Assembly (NCBI GenBank): GCA_027056215.1 | Contig: JALULO010000083.1 | Coordinates: 1 to 12,401, forward strand | Length of the DNA stretch: 12,401 nt | Origin: Campylobacterales bacterium | GTDB taxonomy: Bacteria; Campylobacterota; Campylobacteria; Campylobacterales; QNZT01 | Reading direction: 5' to 3' | Part shown: positions 1 through 7,289 of the stretch, piece after piece | Layout of the letters: each line of letters opens with the position of its first letter | How positions within the stretch are numbered: position 1 is the first letter of the stretch | Translations under genes and position numbers: made by a program | The notes under the pieces: model-generated | The model's database searches: none | Told to the model about the DNA's origin: nothing | What the model saw: only the letters and a program-made list of their open reading frames with translations

Positions 1-33
1 ATCTTTCTACTCTAAAACATAATTAAGAAAGGT

Positions 34-39
34 TATAAT
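34..39 (+). promoter_or_regulatory. Putative -10 box for the SPOR-like gene
   Basis: A perfect TATAAT lies 38 bp upstream of the start codon at 78. No good -35 hexamer is visible about 17 bp further upstream, which is common in Campylobacterota promoters. The leader is A-rich and has only a weak ribosome binding site (AAAAGA) before the ATG. The assignment rests on the hexamer and its position alone. Confidence 0.4.
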
Positions 40-77
40 ACTATAAAGATTATAAAAATAAAGAGCGAAAAGATACA

Positions 78-497
78 ATGTTTAAAAAAACTTATCTCCT
101 TTTGTTAATATATATAATGTTTAGTACCTTATCTTTAAATGCATATATCTTACCTCCAAAAGATTTGGTCAAATATGATATTTTTGTACAAGTTGGTGCC
201 TTGAAAAAAGCTGAAAGCATACAAGATCTAATCAAAAAGCTTGATGCCTTTGGGTTATATATTGAACATGATAAACAACTTAGTAGAGTTTTTGTTGTCT
301 TGCAGAACAAAAGTAAAAATAGAAGAATTTTGATACGTAAAATCAGAAAAATTATTCCTGATGCCTTTGTAAAAAAAAGTTTTACACCTCATATACTAAT
401 TATGCCATCTCAACACAAAAATGCTATATCTAAAAACATTCATAATAACTCTCTAAATGCTGAAGCTATTTTAAGAACTCGTAAAAAATTCTTTTAA
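78..497 (+). CDS. Small secreted SPOR-like domain protein
   Basis: This encodes a 139-residue protein. Residues 1-22 form a typical signal peptide: a basic MFKK start, a hydrophobic core, then a likely signal peptidase I site after LNA. Residues 35-100 look like a SPOR domain. They open with IFVQVGALKKAES, continue with a helix (QDLIKKLDAFG), a central strand (RVFVVLQN), a second helix, and the terminal PDAFVKK that matches the usual end of SPOR repeats. SPOR domains bind denuded glycan strands in septal peptidoglycan, so a periplasmic cell-wall role is likely. The tail from about residue 105 is unstructured and basic. It lies 108 bp upstream of ilvC and appears to have its own promoter. The fold is inferred from pattern only; the general family is moderately sure, a specific name is not. 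Confidence 0.72.
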   Translation: MFKKTYLLLLIYIMFSTLSLNAYILPPKDLVKYDIFVQVGALKKAESIQDLIKKLDAFGLYIEHDKQLSRVFVVLQNKSKNRRILIRKIRKIIPDAFVKKSFTPHILIMPSQHKNAISKNIHNNSLNAEAILRTRKKFF

Positions 498-568
498 ATT
501 AAAACCTTGTTTTGCATAAGAAGGTGCAATTAATTTGTACCTTAATCGGAGCTAAAGTAATCTTGTTG

Positions 569-574
569 TAAAAT
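569..574 (+). promoter_or_regulatory. Putative extended -10 promoter for the ilvC operon
   Basis: TGTAAAAT (567-574) gives a TAAAAT -10 box 31 bp upstream of the ilvC start. The same hexamer is seen at the groES and tatB promoters in this window. No clear -35 box is visible. The ribosome binding site AAGGAAAA starts at 591, 7-8 nt before the ATG at 606. I see no leader peptide or attenuator typical of branched-chain amino acid operons. Confidence 0.4.
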
Positions 575-605
575 CGCGTACATTTTAAACAAGGAAAACA
601 GAAAT

Positions 606-1628
606 ATGGCAATTACTGTATATTACGATAATGATTGTGATTTAAGTATCATAAAAAGTAAAAAAGTAGCGATGATAGGTTTTGGTTCTCAAGGACACGC
701 ACACGCAGAAAATTTAAGAGATAGTGGTGTGGAAGTTATCGTTGGGTTAAAAGAAGGCGGAAGTTCATGGGGCAAAGCTGCAGCAAAAGGTTTTGATGTG
801 ATGAGTGTTGCTGAGGCGACAAAACAGGGTGAGGTTGTCATGATCTTGTTACCTGATGAGATTCAGTCTACCATCTTTAGAAATGAGATTGCACCAAATC
901 TAAACAAAGGCGATACGATTGCTTTTGGTCATGGTTTTAACGTTCATTATGGTCAAATCATCCCACCAGAAGGCATCAACTGTATCATGGTTGCACCAAA
1001 AGCACCAGGTCATACAGTAAGAAGTGAGTTTACCAGAGGTGGTGGTATCCCTGATCTTGTGGCTATATCACAAGATGCTACAGGTGATGCACTAGAGTTG
1101 GCAAAATCATATGCAAGTGCTATCGGTGGCGGTAGAACAGGTATTATTCATACGACATTTAAAGATGAAACTGAAACAGATCTATTTGGTGAGCAAGCAG
1201 TTTTATGTGGTGGTGCGACAGCACTTGTACAAGCTGGTTTTGAAACATTGACAGATGCAGGTTATGCACCTGAGATGGCATACTTTGAGTGTTTACATGA
1301 ACTTAAACTTATCGTTGATTTGATGTATGAGGGTGGTATCGCGAACATGAGATACTCTATCTCAAATACTGCTGAATATGGTGACTATGTAAGTGGTCCT
1401 AGAGTCATCAATGATGAGAGTAAAAAAGCGATGAAAGAGATCTTAAAAGAGATCCAAAATGGTGTATTTGCAAAAGACTTTGTACTAGAAGGACAAACAG
1501 GTTATCCTAGAATGAATGCTGAGAGAAATAATGCAAAAGCATCATTGATTGAGCAAACAGGAAATAAACTAAGAGAGATGATGCCTTGGATCACAGCCAA
1601 TAAAATCATAGACCAAGATAAAAACTAA
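606..1628 (+). CDS. ilvC: Ketol-acid reductoisomerase (class I, NADP-dependent)
   Basis: IlvC performs the second shared step of valine, leucine and isoleucine synthesis: Mg-dependent alkyl migration and NADPH reduction of acetolactate or acetohydroxybutyrate to the dihydroxy acid, in the cytoplasm. The 340 residues match the short class I form. The Rossmann motif GFGSQGHAHA is at 25-34, followed by the cofactor-specificity loop GLKEGGSSW (about 47-55), whose two serines suit NADPH. The catalytic C-terminal knot carries metal ligands D192 and E196 (DLFGEQ) and E228 and E232 (ECLHE). The ATG at 606 has a good ribosome binding site (AAGGA at 591). It is the first gene of a run that continues 11 bp later with minD; as I recall, H. 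pylori has the same ilvC-minD-minE-dprA order. Identification is very secure. Confidence 0.98.
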   Translation: MAITVYYDNDCDLSIIKSKKVAMIGFGSQGHAHAENLRDSGVEVIVGLKEGGSSWGKAAAKGFDVMSVAEATKQGEVVMILLPDEIQSTIFRNEIAPNLNKGDTIAFGHGFNVHYGQIIPPEGINCIMVAPKAPGHTVRSEFTRGGGIPDLVAISQDATGDALELAKSYASAIGGGRTGIIHTTFKDETETDLFGEQAVLCGGATALVQAGFETLTDAGYAPEMAYFECLHELKLIVDLMYEGGIANMRYSISNTAEYGDYVSGPRVINDESKKAMKEILKEIQNGVFAKDFVLEGQTGYPRMNAERNNAKASLIEQTGNKLREMMPWITANKIIDQDKN

Positions 1629-1639
1629 GAGGTTTGAAA

Positions 1640-2440
1640 ATGGGAGAAATTATCACGGTTACATCAGGTAAAGGTGGCGTTGGAAAGTCAACGCTTTCTG
1701 CCAATCTTGCTGTAGGTTTGGCACAGGCTGGTAAAAAAGTAGTCGCCATAGATTTTGATATCGGGCTTCGGAATTTGGATATGATTTTAGGACTTGAAAA
1801 TCGTATCGTTTACGATGTAGTAGATGTGATGGAAGAGAGATGTAATCTGTCTCAAGCTTTGATCAACGATAAAAAAGCTAAAAACCTCTACTTCTTGCCA
1901 GCTTCTCAAACCAGTGATAAAAATATCCTTGATCGTGATAAAGTTGCAAAATTACTTGAAGAGCTCAAAAAAGAGTTTGATATCGTGATTTTAGATTCTC
2001 CTGCAGGGATAGAGAGTGGTTTTGAACACTCTATTTTCATGGCTGATCGGGCATTGATTGTTTCAACACCGGATGTCTCTGCTGTTAGAGATGCAGATAG
2101 AGTGATTGGTATCATCGATGCAAAAAGTGAAAAAGCAAAAGCAGGTGAAGAAGTGATAAAGCATGTTGTTATCAATCGAATTAAACAAGATATGGTTGAT
2201 AAAGGAAATATGTTAAGTATCGAAGATGTTCTTAGTATCCTTGCTTTACCTTTGATTGGTGTAGTACCGGAAGATGAAAATATCATCACTTCAACCAATG
2301 AAGGTGAACCTATCTATTATAATCAAAAATCAGCAGCAGCACAGGCGTATAAAAATATCGCAAAACGTGTTCTTGGTGAAGATATAGCATTTATGGATAT
2401 CTCTGTTAAAAAAGGATTCTTTGGAAGGATCTTTGGATGA
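1640..2440 (+). CDS. minD: Septum-site-determining ATPase MinD
   Basis: MinD is a ParA/MinD-family ATPase that binds the inner membrane as an ATP dimer, recruits the FtsZ inhibitor MinC, and is released by MinE, so that division is restricted to midcell. From the ATG at 1640 it has 266 residues. The deviant Walker A box GKGGVGKST is at 10-18, the switch region FDIGLRNLD at 39-47 and DSPAG (Walker B) at 119-123. The last 11 residues, VKKGFFGRIFG, form the amphipathic membrane-targeting helix. I chose ATG 1640 because AAGAGG (1627-1632) is 7 nt upstream; an in-frame TTG at 1634 would sit 1 nt from that site. The stop overlaps the minE start (ATGA), which indicates coupled translation. No minC is present in the window. 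Confidence 0.97.
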   Translation: MGEIITVTSGKGGVGKSTLSANLAVGLAQAGKKVVAIDFDIGLRNLDMILGLENRIVYDVVDVMEERCNLSQALINDKKAKNLYFLPASQTSDKNILDRDKVAKLLEELKKEFDIVILDSPAGIESGFEHSIFMADRALIVSTPDVSAVRDADRVIGIIDAKSEKAKAGEEVIKHVVINRIKQDMVDKGNMLSIEDVLSILALPLIGVVPEDENIITSTNEGEPIYYNQKSAAAQAYKNIAKRVLGEDIAFMDISVKKGFFGRIFG

Positions 2441-2679
2441 CACTGTTTGAGAGGATATTTGGTGGCAAAAAAGAACGTTCGGCAAATAAAGCAAAAGATA
2501 GGCTGACGATCATGCTAGCCCATGAAAGAGCTGACTGTGCAGTACCTTATCTTGATGATCTCAAACGTGATTTACTAGAAGTGATCAAAAAATATACACA
2601 GGTGAGAGATATCCATATCAAATCTGAAAACAATCAGAACGTAGATATGCTTGAAATAGAGATACAACTCGATAAATAG
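2437..2679 (+). CDS. minE: Cell division topological specificity factor MinE
   Basis: MinE stimulates the MinD ATPase and drives MinD off the membrane, which sets up the pole-to-pole oscillation. The protein has 80 residues, a little under the usual 85-90. The N-terminal LFERIFGGKK is the short membrane-binding amphipathic segment. RLTIMLAHER (22-31) is the conserved MinD-contact region that switches between strand and helix. DLKRDLLEVIKKY (41-53) and the closing LEIEIQLD strand belong to the dimerisation domain. The start codon overlaps the minD stop (ATGA), and the TAG stop at 2677-2679 is followed immediately by the ATG of the next gene. Stoichiometric coupling to minD is expected. Confidence 0.97.
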   Translation: MTLFERIFGGKKERSANKAKDRLTIMLAHERADCAVPYLDDLKRDLLEVIKKYTQVRDIHIKSENNQNVDMLEIEIQLDK

Positions 2680-3726
2680 ATGCGTAAACTGCTTACAGAA
2701 ATAGCACTTGTTGCTTTTTTAGTATTATCTCTGTTTTTACTGGTTCTTAGAGTTTATCAACAAAACCATGTAGTGAGAGATAGTACTGAAAAAGTACAAC
2801 AACAGCAACAAAATACAAAGAATGATAATCAAAAGATTAATCTTAAAACCATTCTCAAAGAACAAAATAAAACACTTGATCAACAATATAAAGCAATAGC
2901 ATCAGAAATAGAAGATTTTCGTTCATCTGAGAAATTTCAGAAAATAAAAGAAAAAAAAGCTCTTAAAACTGAAAAATTTACATCAAAGTGTACTATAGCC
3001 TATACCCTTGAAAAACCTTTGCCAAAGCCAAGGATAATACAACAAAAAGAAAAAGAAGAGCCTGTAAAAAAGATACAAAAGAGCCTTCCTCTTGTTGCAA
3101 TCATTATGGATGATGTCTCTTCTAAATGGCAGGCAAAGCTGATTAAAAAGTTACCTTTTCCCATAACACCATCTATCTTTCCAGCTACATATGATCATCC
3201 TAATACGCCAGAAATTGCTAAAATGTTTCAACACTACATGGTACATACACCGATGGAAGCATATCATTTTCCTTCTCCTGAAGAGAATACTTTACATGTT
3301 GATGATAGTTTAAAAACAATCGATATGAGAATCAAAAACATCAAAAAAGATTTTCCACATCTTATAGCGATTAACAACCATACCGGAAGTATGTTTACGT
3401 CAGATTATGAATCTATGGATAAGCTTTTTTGTGTATTGAAAAAGTATCATATTCGTTTTGTGGATAGTCGTACTTCAGCCCAGACAAAAGGCACAAAAAT
3501 GGGCAAGATATTTCATACAAAAGTATTGGAAAGAAATGTCTTTTTAGACAATATCGATGATGAAGATGCTATTTTGGATAAACTCAAAGAGACTGTCTCT
3601 TATGCCAAAAAAAATCATCTTGCTATCGCGATATGTCATCCTAAAGAGAGTACATTTCAAGCCCTGATGCATGCCAAAAATATTTTACATGGAGTAGAGG
3701 TTGTGACGATAGATAAGTTGTATTGA
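2680..3726 (+). CDS. Divergent polysaccharide deacetylase family protein (YibQ-like)
   Basis: This 348-residue protein has one N-terminal membrane anchor (about 7-25) and then a Gln/Lys-rich low-complexity linker (about 28-135), so the rest is predicted to be periplasmic. Residues 137-346 form the divergent polysaccharide deacetylase domain. Its characteristic motifs are IIMDD (141-145), PFPITPSIFP (159-168), NNHTGS (232-237), FVDSRTS (260-266) and ICHPK (318-322). These correspond to the metal-site and substrate-pocket segments of NodB-like enzymes, but activity of this branch is poorly established. The ATG directly abuts the minE TAG stop (TAGATG), so translation probably depends on re-initiation. 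I recall the same family between ilvC and dprA in C. jejuni, so the position is conserved rather than a recent insertion. A role in cell-envelope glycan handling is inference. Confidence 0.9.
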   Translation: MRKLLTEIALVAFLVLSLFLLVLRVYQQNHVVRDSTEKVQQQQQNTKNDNQKINLKTILKEQNKTLDQQYKAIASEIEDFRSSEKFQKIKEKKALKTEKFTSKCTIAYTLEKPLPKPRIIQQKEKEEPVKKIQKSLPLVAIIMDDVSSKWQAKLIKKLPFPITPSIFPATYDHPNTPEIAKMFQHYMVHTPMEAYHFPSPEENTLHVDDSLKTIDMRIKNIKKDFPHLIAINNHTGSMFTSDYESMDKLFCVLKKYHIRFVDSRTSAQTKGTKMGKIFHTKVLERNVFLDNIDDEDAILDKLKETVSYAKKNHLAIAICHPKESTFQALMHAKNILHGVEVVTIDKLY

Positions 3727-4487
3727 TGCAGGTATTAGCGTCCATCCCACAGTGTTTACAAACACTTAAAAAACCGCCCAAAGAACTCTATTTTCAAGGA
3801 AATAAGGCTTTTTTGGAAATGCCGTTGCTTTCCATTGTTGGTACAAGACGACCTTTGGCATATACCAAAGATATGACAGCACAACTTGCAAAAAAGTTTT
3901 CTCAAATAGGCTATACCGTTGTTAGTGGTGCAGCGATGGGTGTGGATGCAATCGCACATAAAGGTGCTTATCCAAACACTATAGCTGTGATGGCAAATTC
4001 TCTGGATATTATCTATCCCAAAGTCAATGAAGGCCTCATCAAAGATATAGCTAGCGATGGCTTGTGCCTGAGTGAGTATGCCCAAAAGACACGAGCAACA
4101 AAGTATAGTTTTGTGATTCGTAATCGTATCGTAGTCGCTCTTGGCGAATTTTTGATTATCACACAAGCAGATGAAAATAGTGGTACGATGCGCAGTGCCG
4201 AAATCGCACTGGAACTTGGAAAGAAGATCTATGTTTTGCCACACCGTATCACAGAGAGTAGGGGAACGCAAAAACTTTTGCAAGAGGGGCAGGCTGAGCT
4301 GATTTTAGATATAGATGCCTTTGTAGGACAATTTGGAACGCAAACAGTGCAAGATGACGCTTTACTCGCATACTGTCAAAACACACCCTCTTTGGCTGAG
4401 GTATTAGAACACTTTGGTGACAAAGTTTATGAGTATGAGTTAGAAGGTTTGATAGAGATTAAAAATCTAAAGGTTTATCTTTTATGA
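3726..4487 (+). CDS. dprA: DNA processing protein DprA
   Basis: DprA binds incoming single-stranded DNA during natural transformation and loads RecA. From ATG 3726 it has 253 residues. The extended Rossmann fold is clear: LSIVGTRRPL (35-44), SGAAMGVDAIAH (67-78), the YP.VNEGL segment (97-104), and RNRIVVALGEFLIITQA (132-148) followed by NSGTMRSAEIALELGKKIYVLPH (151-173). Residues from about 209 to the end resemble the small winged-helix DML1-like domain of short DprA proteins such as that of H. pylori. The SAM-like N-terminal domain of longer homologues is absent. The start overlaps the preceding stop by one base (TGATG). A TTG at 3723 would add one residue and is less likely. The 3' end overlaps ruvX by 4 nt. 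Confidence 0.95.
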   Translation: MQVLASIPQCLQTLKKPPKELYFQGNKAFLEMPLLSIVGTRRPLAYTKDMTAQLAKKFSQIGYTVVSGAAMGVDAIAHKGAYPNTIAVMANSLDIIYPKVNEGLIKDIASDGLCLSEYAQKTRATKYSFVIRNRIVVALGEFLIITQADENSGTMRSAEIALELGKKIYVLPHRITESRGTQKLLQEGQAELILDIDAFVGQFGTQTVQDDALLAYCQNTPSLAEVLEHFGDKVYEYELEGLIEIKNLKVYLL

Positions 4488-4885
4488 AAATAGCAGCGAT
4501 TGATATTGGACTTAAACGTATCGGAGTAGCAGTTAGCCCTGATGGAAAAGTTGTTTTCCCCAAGGACGCTATTTTACGTAAAAACCGTAATCAAGCTGCA
4601 CGAGATGTAGATGCTTTTTTGAAAGAGTGGGAGATAGACAGATTGATTGTTGGTGTTCCAAAAGGGGGAAGCAGTGAAGCGGAGATGACGCGAAGAGTAG
4701 AGCATTTTATCTCTTTGTTGGCATATGCAAATGAGGTGATTTATCAGGATGAGTATGGTAGTTCTGCCGAGGCGAAAGAGCGTATGCAAGGTGTAGTGAA
4801 ACAAAAACGTGATGGCAGGATCGATTCGATTGCGGCGCAAATAATATTGGAAAGGTATTTAGAAAGATGTACTCAAGAATCTTAG
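4484..4885 (+). CDS. ruvX: Holliday-junction resolvase-like protein RuvX/YqgF
   Basis: RuvX/YqgF is an RNase H-fold nuclease linked to Holliday-junction resolution and, in E. coli, to processing of 16S pre-rRNA. The 133 residues match the family size. Acidic residues expected in the active site are D7 (IAAIDIGLKRIGVA), the D89-E90 pair (IYQDEYGSSAEA) and D114 (RIDSIAAQIIL). The central IVGVPKGGSSEAE loop (55-67) is characteristic. The ATG overlaps the dprA stop in an ATGA, and the 3' end overlaps the following gene by 19 nt in another frame. Pairing with dprA is a conserved arrangement in this phylum as I recall it. Identity is secure; the exact in vivo substrate in this lineage is not. Confidence 0.95.
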   Translation: MKIAAIDIGLKRIGVAVSPDGKVVFPKDAILRKNRNQAARDVDAFLKEWEIDRLIVGVPKGGSSEAEMTRRVEHFISLLAYANEVIYQDEYGSSAEAKERMQGVVKQKRDGRIDSIAAQIILERYLERCTQES

Positions 4886-5295
4886 TGGCACTTCAGTTTG
4901 TCTTGATTGGGTTGGTTTTGATTCCCAAACAAACAGTTACTTTTTGTCCTTTTTGGTGGTTTTTTATCCTTGCCAGTACAGCTTTTGCTATCTGGACTTT
5001 CATGCACAATCGCCTTGGAAATTTTAATATCGTACCCGATATCAAAGAGAGTGCAAAACTGATAACCACAGGTCCATATCGTTTCATCCGTCATCCGATG
5101 TATAGTTCACTTTTTTTTGGTATGTTGGGTGTGGTTTGCTACCTCTCACACTGGGTAAATTGGCTATTTTTAGCACTTTTGATAGTTGTACTGTATCTCA
5201 AAGCCTCAAAAGAAGAGAGGCTTTGGTGTGATCATCATGAAGGATATAGCTGTTACAAAGAGCATAGCAAATATTTTATCCCCTTTATTCTTTAA
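4867..5295 (+). CDS. Isoprenylcysteine carboxyl methyltransferase-like membrane protein
   Basis: This 142-residue integral membrane protein belongs to the ICMT/PEMT-type methyltransferase superfamily. Hydrophobic segments lie at about 3-20, 27-45, 80-96 and 98-110. The conserved SAM-binding signature LITTGPYRFIRHPMYSS spans about 64-80, and KEERLW (115-120) supplies the downstream acidic/basic cluster. Bacterial members mostly have unknown substrates; they are unlikely to act on prenylated CAAX proteins, so the name describes the fold only. The ATG at 4867 lies inside ruvX, with a possible ribosome binding site GGAAAGG at 4849-4855, indicating coupled expression as the last gene of the + operon. 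The 3' end overlaps the convergent ArsC-like gene by 11 bp, and I see no terminator hairpin between them. Confidence 0.87.
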   Translation: MYSRILVALQFVLIGLVLIPKQTVTFCPFWWFFILASTAFAIWTFMHNRLGNFNIVPDIKESAKLITTGPYRFIRHPMYSSLFFGMLGVVCYLSHWVNWLFLALLIVVLYLKASKEERLWCDHHEGYSCYKEHSKYFIPFIL

Positions 5296-5632
5296 AAATC
5301 TCTTCATATGTCGTTTCATCAAAGCCCACAATAACTTGATTGTTATACTCTATGACAGGGCGTTTTATGAGCATATTTTCTTTTGCAAGCCACTGGGCTT
5401 TTTGGGTATCGGTGAGATCTTTATCTAGTTTTAGTGTTCTGTATGTTGTACCTCTTTTGTTAAAAAGTATGTCAATAGAAACTACTTTAAGCCAGTTTAG
5501 AATCTTCTCTTGTGAAACAGGTGTTTCTCGAAAATCAACAAAATCACAATCAAGTTCATGGGCTTTCATAAACTTTCTAGCTTTACGTACAGAGTCACAT
5601 GTTTTGATGCCGTATAGTGTAATCTTCTTCAT
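5285..5632 (-). CDS. ArsC/Spx family thioredoxin-fold protein
   Basis: This is a 115-residue protein of the ArsC/Spx/YffB family. The N-terminal ITLYGIKTCDSVRKA contains the single conserved cysteine C12, in the context typical of YffB-like members rather than the CxxC of Spx. NKRGTTYR (58-65) and the KRPVI motif with R91 match the arginines that line the active site in ArsC. The family uses glutathione or thioredoxin chemistry, but YffB-type members have no settled substrate, so I do not call arsenate reductase. An AAAGGT ribosome binding site lies about 9 nt before the ATG. It is the last gene of the tatB-tatC-queA operon, 16 bp after the flavin-reductase-like gene, which may suggest a shared redox role. 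Confidence 0.88.
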   Translation of the reverse strand: MKKITLYGIKTCDSVRKARKFMKAHELDCDFVDFRETPVSQEKILNWLKVVSIDILFNKRGTTYRTLKLDKDLTDTQKAQWLAKENMLIKRPVIEYNNQVIVGFDETTYEEIFKE

Positions 5633-5648
5633 GTTAGTCTACCTTTTA

Positions 5649-6248
5649 TCAGGGGATTTTTGGTGCATCGATCTCTTCACCTAACAGGGCATAACGCTTA
5701 CCTATTCGTGCAACAGGTGCAAAAGATATAGTCATCTTTTCTTCTTTTTTGCTCACGCATTTTTCATCGATATACTGGTGTCTTATCTCTAAAACCAAAG
5801 GGATCGTTTTACTACCTTGGAGATTTATTTCTTGATTGAGTGTACAGAAAAATGCACTCGGAACTTCTTTAACCATCGGTGGAAAACCATCAACTACTTT
5901 TTGTGTTGCTATATCAAAATGCTCTGCTTCACTCTCTTTATGAGGAAGTCCTTTTGAGCTAAAATGCATTGTTTCAAGATGCGCTTCATCTACCATACAA
6001 ATAGTACATTTTTGGGTTTCTCTGATATTTCGCAGGGTATCTTTTGGCGTACCGTCAGCTTTATGTCCGATAGAAACTAATACAGTTGGCGGTTGTGATG
6101 AAAGCCCGATAAAGTAACTAAACGGTGCTATATTGATGATACCATCCGCATCTTCTGTTACAATCCACGCAATAGGGCGAGGGATGATAGTTTGTGCCAT
6201 GAGTTGGTATTTTTGGGTGAGTTCTTGATCTTTATAATCGATTAACAT
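5649..6248 (-). CDS. Flavin reductase-like (FMN-binding split-barrel) protein
   Basis: This 199-residue cytoplasmic protein matches the flavin reductase-like/flavoredoxin family (DIM6/NTAB type). The FMN-binding signature IIPRPIAWIVTEDADGIINI (21-40) is followed by APFSYFIGLSSQPPTVLVSIG (41-61). GTPKDTLRNIRET (66-78) matches the conserved KDT..NI segment that contacts FMN phosphate, and SAFFCTLNQEI (131-141) closes the barrel. Members either reduce free flavin or hold FMN as an electron carrier; the sequence does not say which. A strong AAGGAG ribosome binding site sits 5 nt before the ATG. It is 9 bp downstream of queA and 16 bp upstream of the ArsC-like gene, so all are probably one transcript. 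Confidence 0.9.
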   Translation of the reverse strand: MLIDYKDQELTQKYQLMAQTIIPRPIAWIVTEDADGIINIAPFSYFIGLSSQPPTVLVSIGHKADGTPKDTLRNIRETQKCTICMVDEAHLETMHFSSKGLPHKESEAEHFDIATQKVVDGFPPMVKEVPSAFFCTLNQEINLQGSKTIPLVLEIRHQYIDEKCVSKKEEKMTISFAPVARIGKRYALLGEEIDAPKIP

Positions 6249-6257
6249 TGTGTCTCC

Positions 6258-7289
6258 TTAAAGTATTAGCATTGCATCGCCGTAAGAGAAAAATTTGTAC
6301 TCTTTGGCGATGGCTTCTTTATAGATATCAAGAGACTTTTCTAGTCCCACAAAACTTGCTACTAACATCAGCAGGGTGGACTTTGGCAAGTGAAAGTTGG
6401 TTAATAAAAAGTCAACCCTTTGTGGCGGATTGTTAGGATGTAAAAAAAGATCGGAGTGCCCACTAGGTTGATCTTCTCTTACATAGTATTCCACAGTTCT
6501 GGTTACGGTTGTTCCAACTGCTAGTATCTTTTGATCTGAATCGATGATTTTTTGTGTCTCTTTAGGAATATCGTAAAATTCACTATGCATCACGTGTGAT
6601 TTGATATGATTGGTTTCAACGGGTTTAAATGTTCCAGCCCCAACATGAAGTGTGACATAGTGTGTGTCAAACTTTTGTCTCATCTTCTCAAAAAGCGTAT
6701 CTGTAAAGTGCAGTGATGCAGTAGGTGCAGCAACAGCACCGATATTTTGTGCAAAAAGTGTCTGGTAATCGCTCTCATCTTCTTTGGTATCTTCACGTTT
6801 GATATAAGGTGGTAAAGGAACATGCCCTATGCGTTCGAGTACTTCATGTAGAGAAGGAAAATCAAGCTCTTTTTCATCTTTGTAAAACTGTACTACTCTT
6901 GTACCATCTTCATGTAGTGCTATTACAATTGCTTTTAAATCATGGTCAAAAAAGAGTTCTGTACCCACTTTAACACGACCGCGTATATAGACTAGAAAAT
7001 GATTGTTTTTTAAAGGTGAGTTGATCAAAAGTTCAACCCTCCCTCCACTAATCTTTTTCCCATAAATCCGTGCTTTGATGACTTTTGTATCATTGAGTAT
7101 AGCAGCTGTATCTGTTGGGATAAACGCTAAAAGCTCATGAAATGTTGTATGGGTGATAGTATCTGATTTGCGATTATAGACCAAAAGTTTTGCACTATCT
7201 TTTGGTTCTGCTGGTTTAGATGCGATGAGCTCTGAAGGTAGGTCGTAATCGTACGAATCTACCAAAAGAGGGTCAAGATTATTCATCAT
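6258..7289 (-). CDS. queA: tRNA preQ1(34) S-adenosylmethionine ribosyltransferase-isomerase QueA
   Basis: QueA transfers and rearranges the ribosyl group of S-adenosylmethionine onto preQ1 at tRNA position 34, giving epoxyqueuosine, the penultimate step of queuosine synthesis. Its 343 residues match the usual length of about 340. Conserved blocks are YDYDLPSELIA (13-23), AILNDTKVIKARI (63-75), GHVPLPPYI (155-163), GAVAAPTASLHF (184-195), TLHVGAGTFKPV (213-224), HSEFYDI (235-241), GTTVTRTVEYY (259-269) and TNFHLPKSTLLML (297-309). The start is uncertain: ATG codons at 7289 and 7286 both follow GAGG too closely, and both overlap the tatC stop. Coupling to tatC therefore seems to drive initiation. 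tatB-tatC-queA order is conserved in Helicobacter and Campylobacter as I recall. Confidence 0.97.
   Translation of the reverse strand: MMNNLDPLLVDSYDYDLPSELIASKPAEPKDSAKLLVYNRKSDTITHTTFHELLAFIPTDTAAILNDTKVIKARIYGKKISGGRVELLINSPLKNNHFLVYIRGRVKVGTELFFDHDLKAIVIALHEDGTRVVQFYKDEKELDFPSLHEVLERIGHVPLPPYIKREDTKEDESDYQTLFAQNIGAVAAPTASLHFTDTLFEKMRQKFDTHYVTLHVGAGTFKPVETNHIKSHVMHSEFYDIPKETQKIIDSDQKILAVGTTVTRTVEYYVREDQPSGHSDLFLHPNNPPQRVDFLLTNFHLPKSTLLMLVASFVGLEKSLDIYKEAIAKEYKFFSYGDAMLIL

Noticed and set aside
521..543. Inverted repeat AAGGTGC/GTACCTT between the SPOR-like gene and ilvC as a terminator or attenuator
   Set aside because: The stem is 7 bp with a mismatch and has no following T run; no leader peptide with Leu/Val/Ile codons is present.
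1634..1639. TTG at 1634 as the minD start
   Set aside because: The AAGAGG ribosome binding site is only 1 nt away from TTG but 7 nt from ATG 1640, and MinD proteins normally begin close to the Walker A strand.
3756..4283. 175-codon open frame on the - strand opposite dprA
   Set aside because: It lies wholly inside a clearly conserved dprA. The translation is Cys/Phe-rich without a recognisable motif, and no promoter or ribosome binding site supports it.
4886..4902. TGGCAC resembling the -24 half of a sigma-54 promoter, upstream in the methyltransferase gene
   Set aside because: The matching GC of the -12 element is missing at the required spacing, and the site lies inside coding sequence of a co-directional operon.
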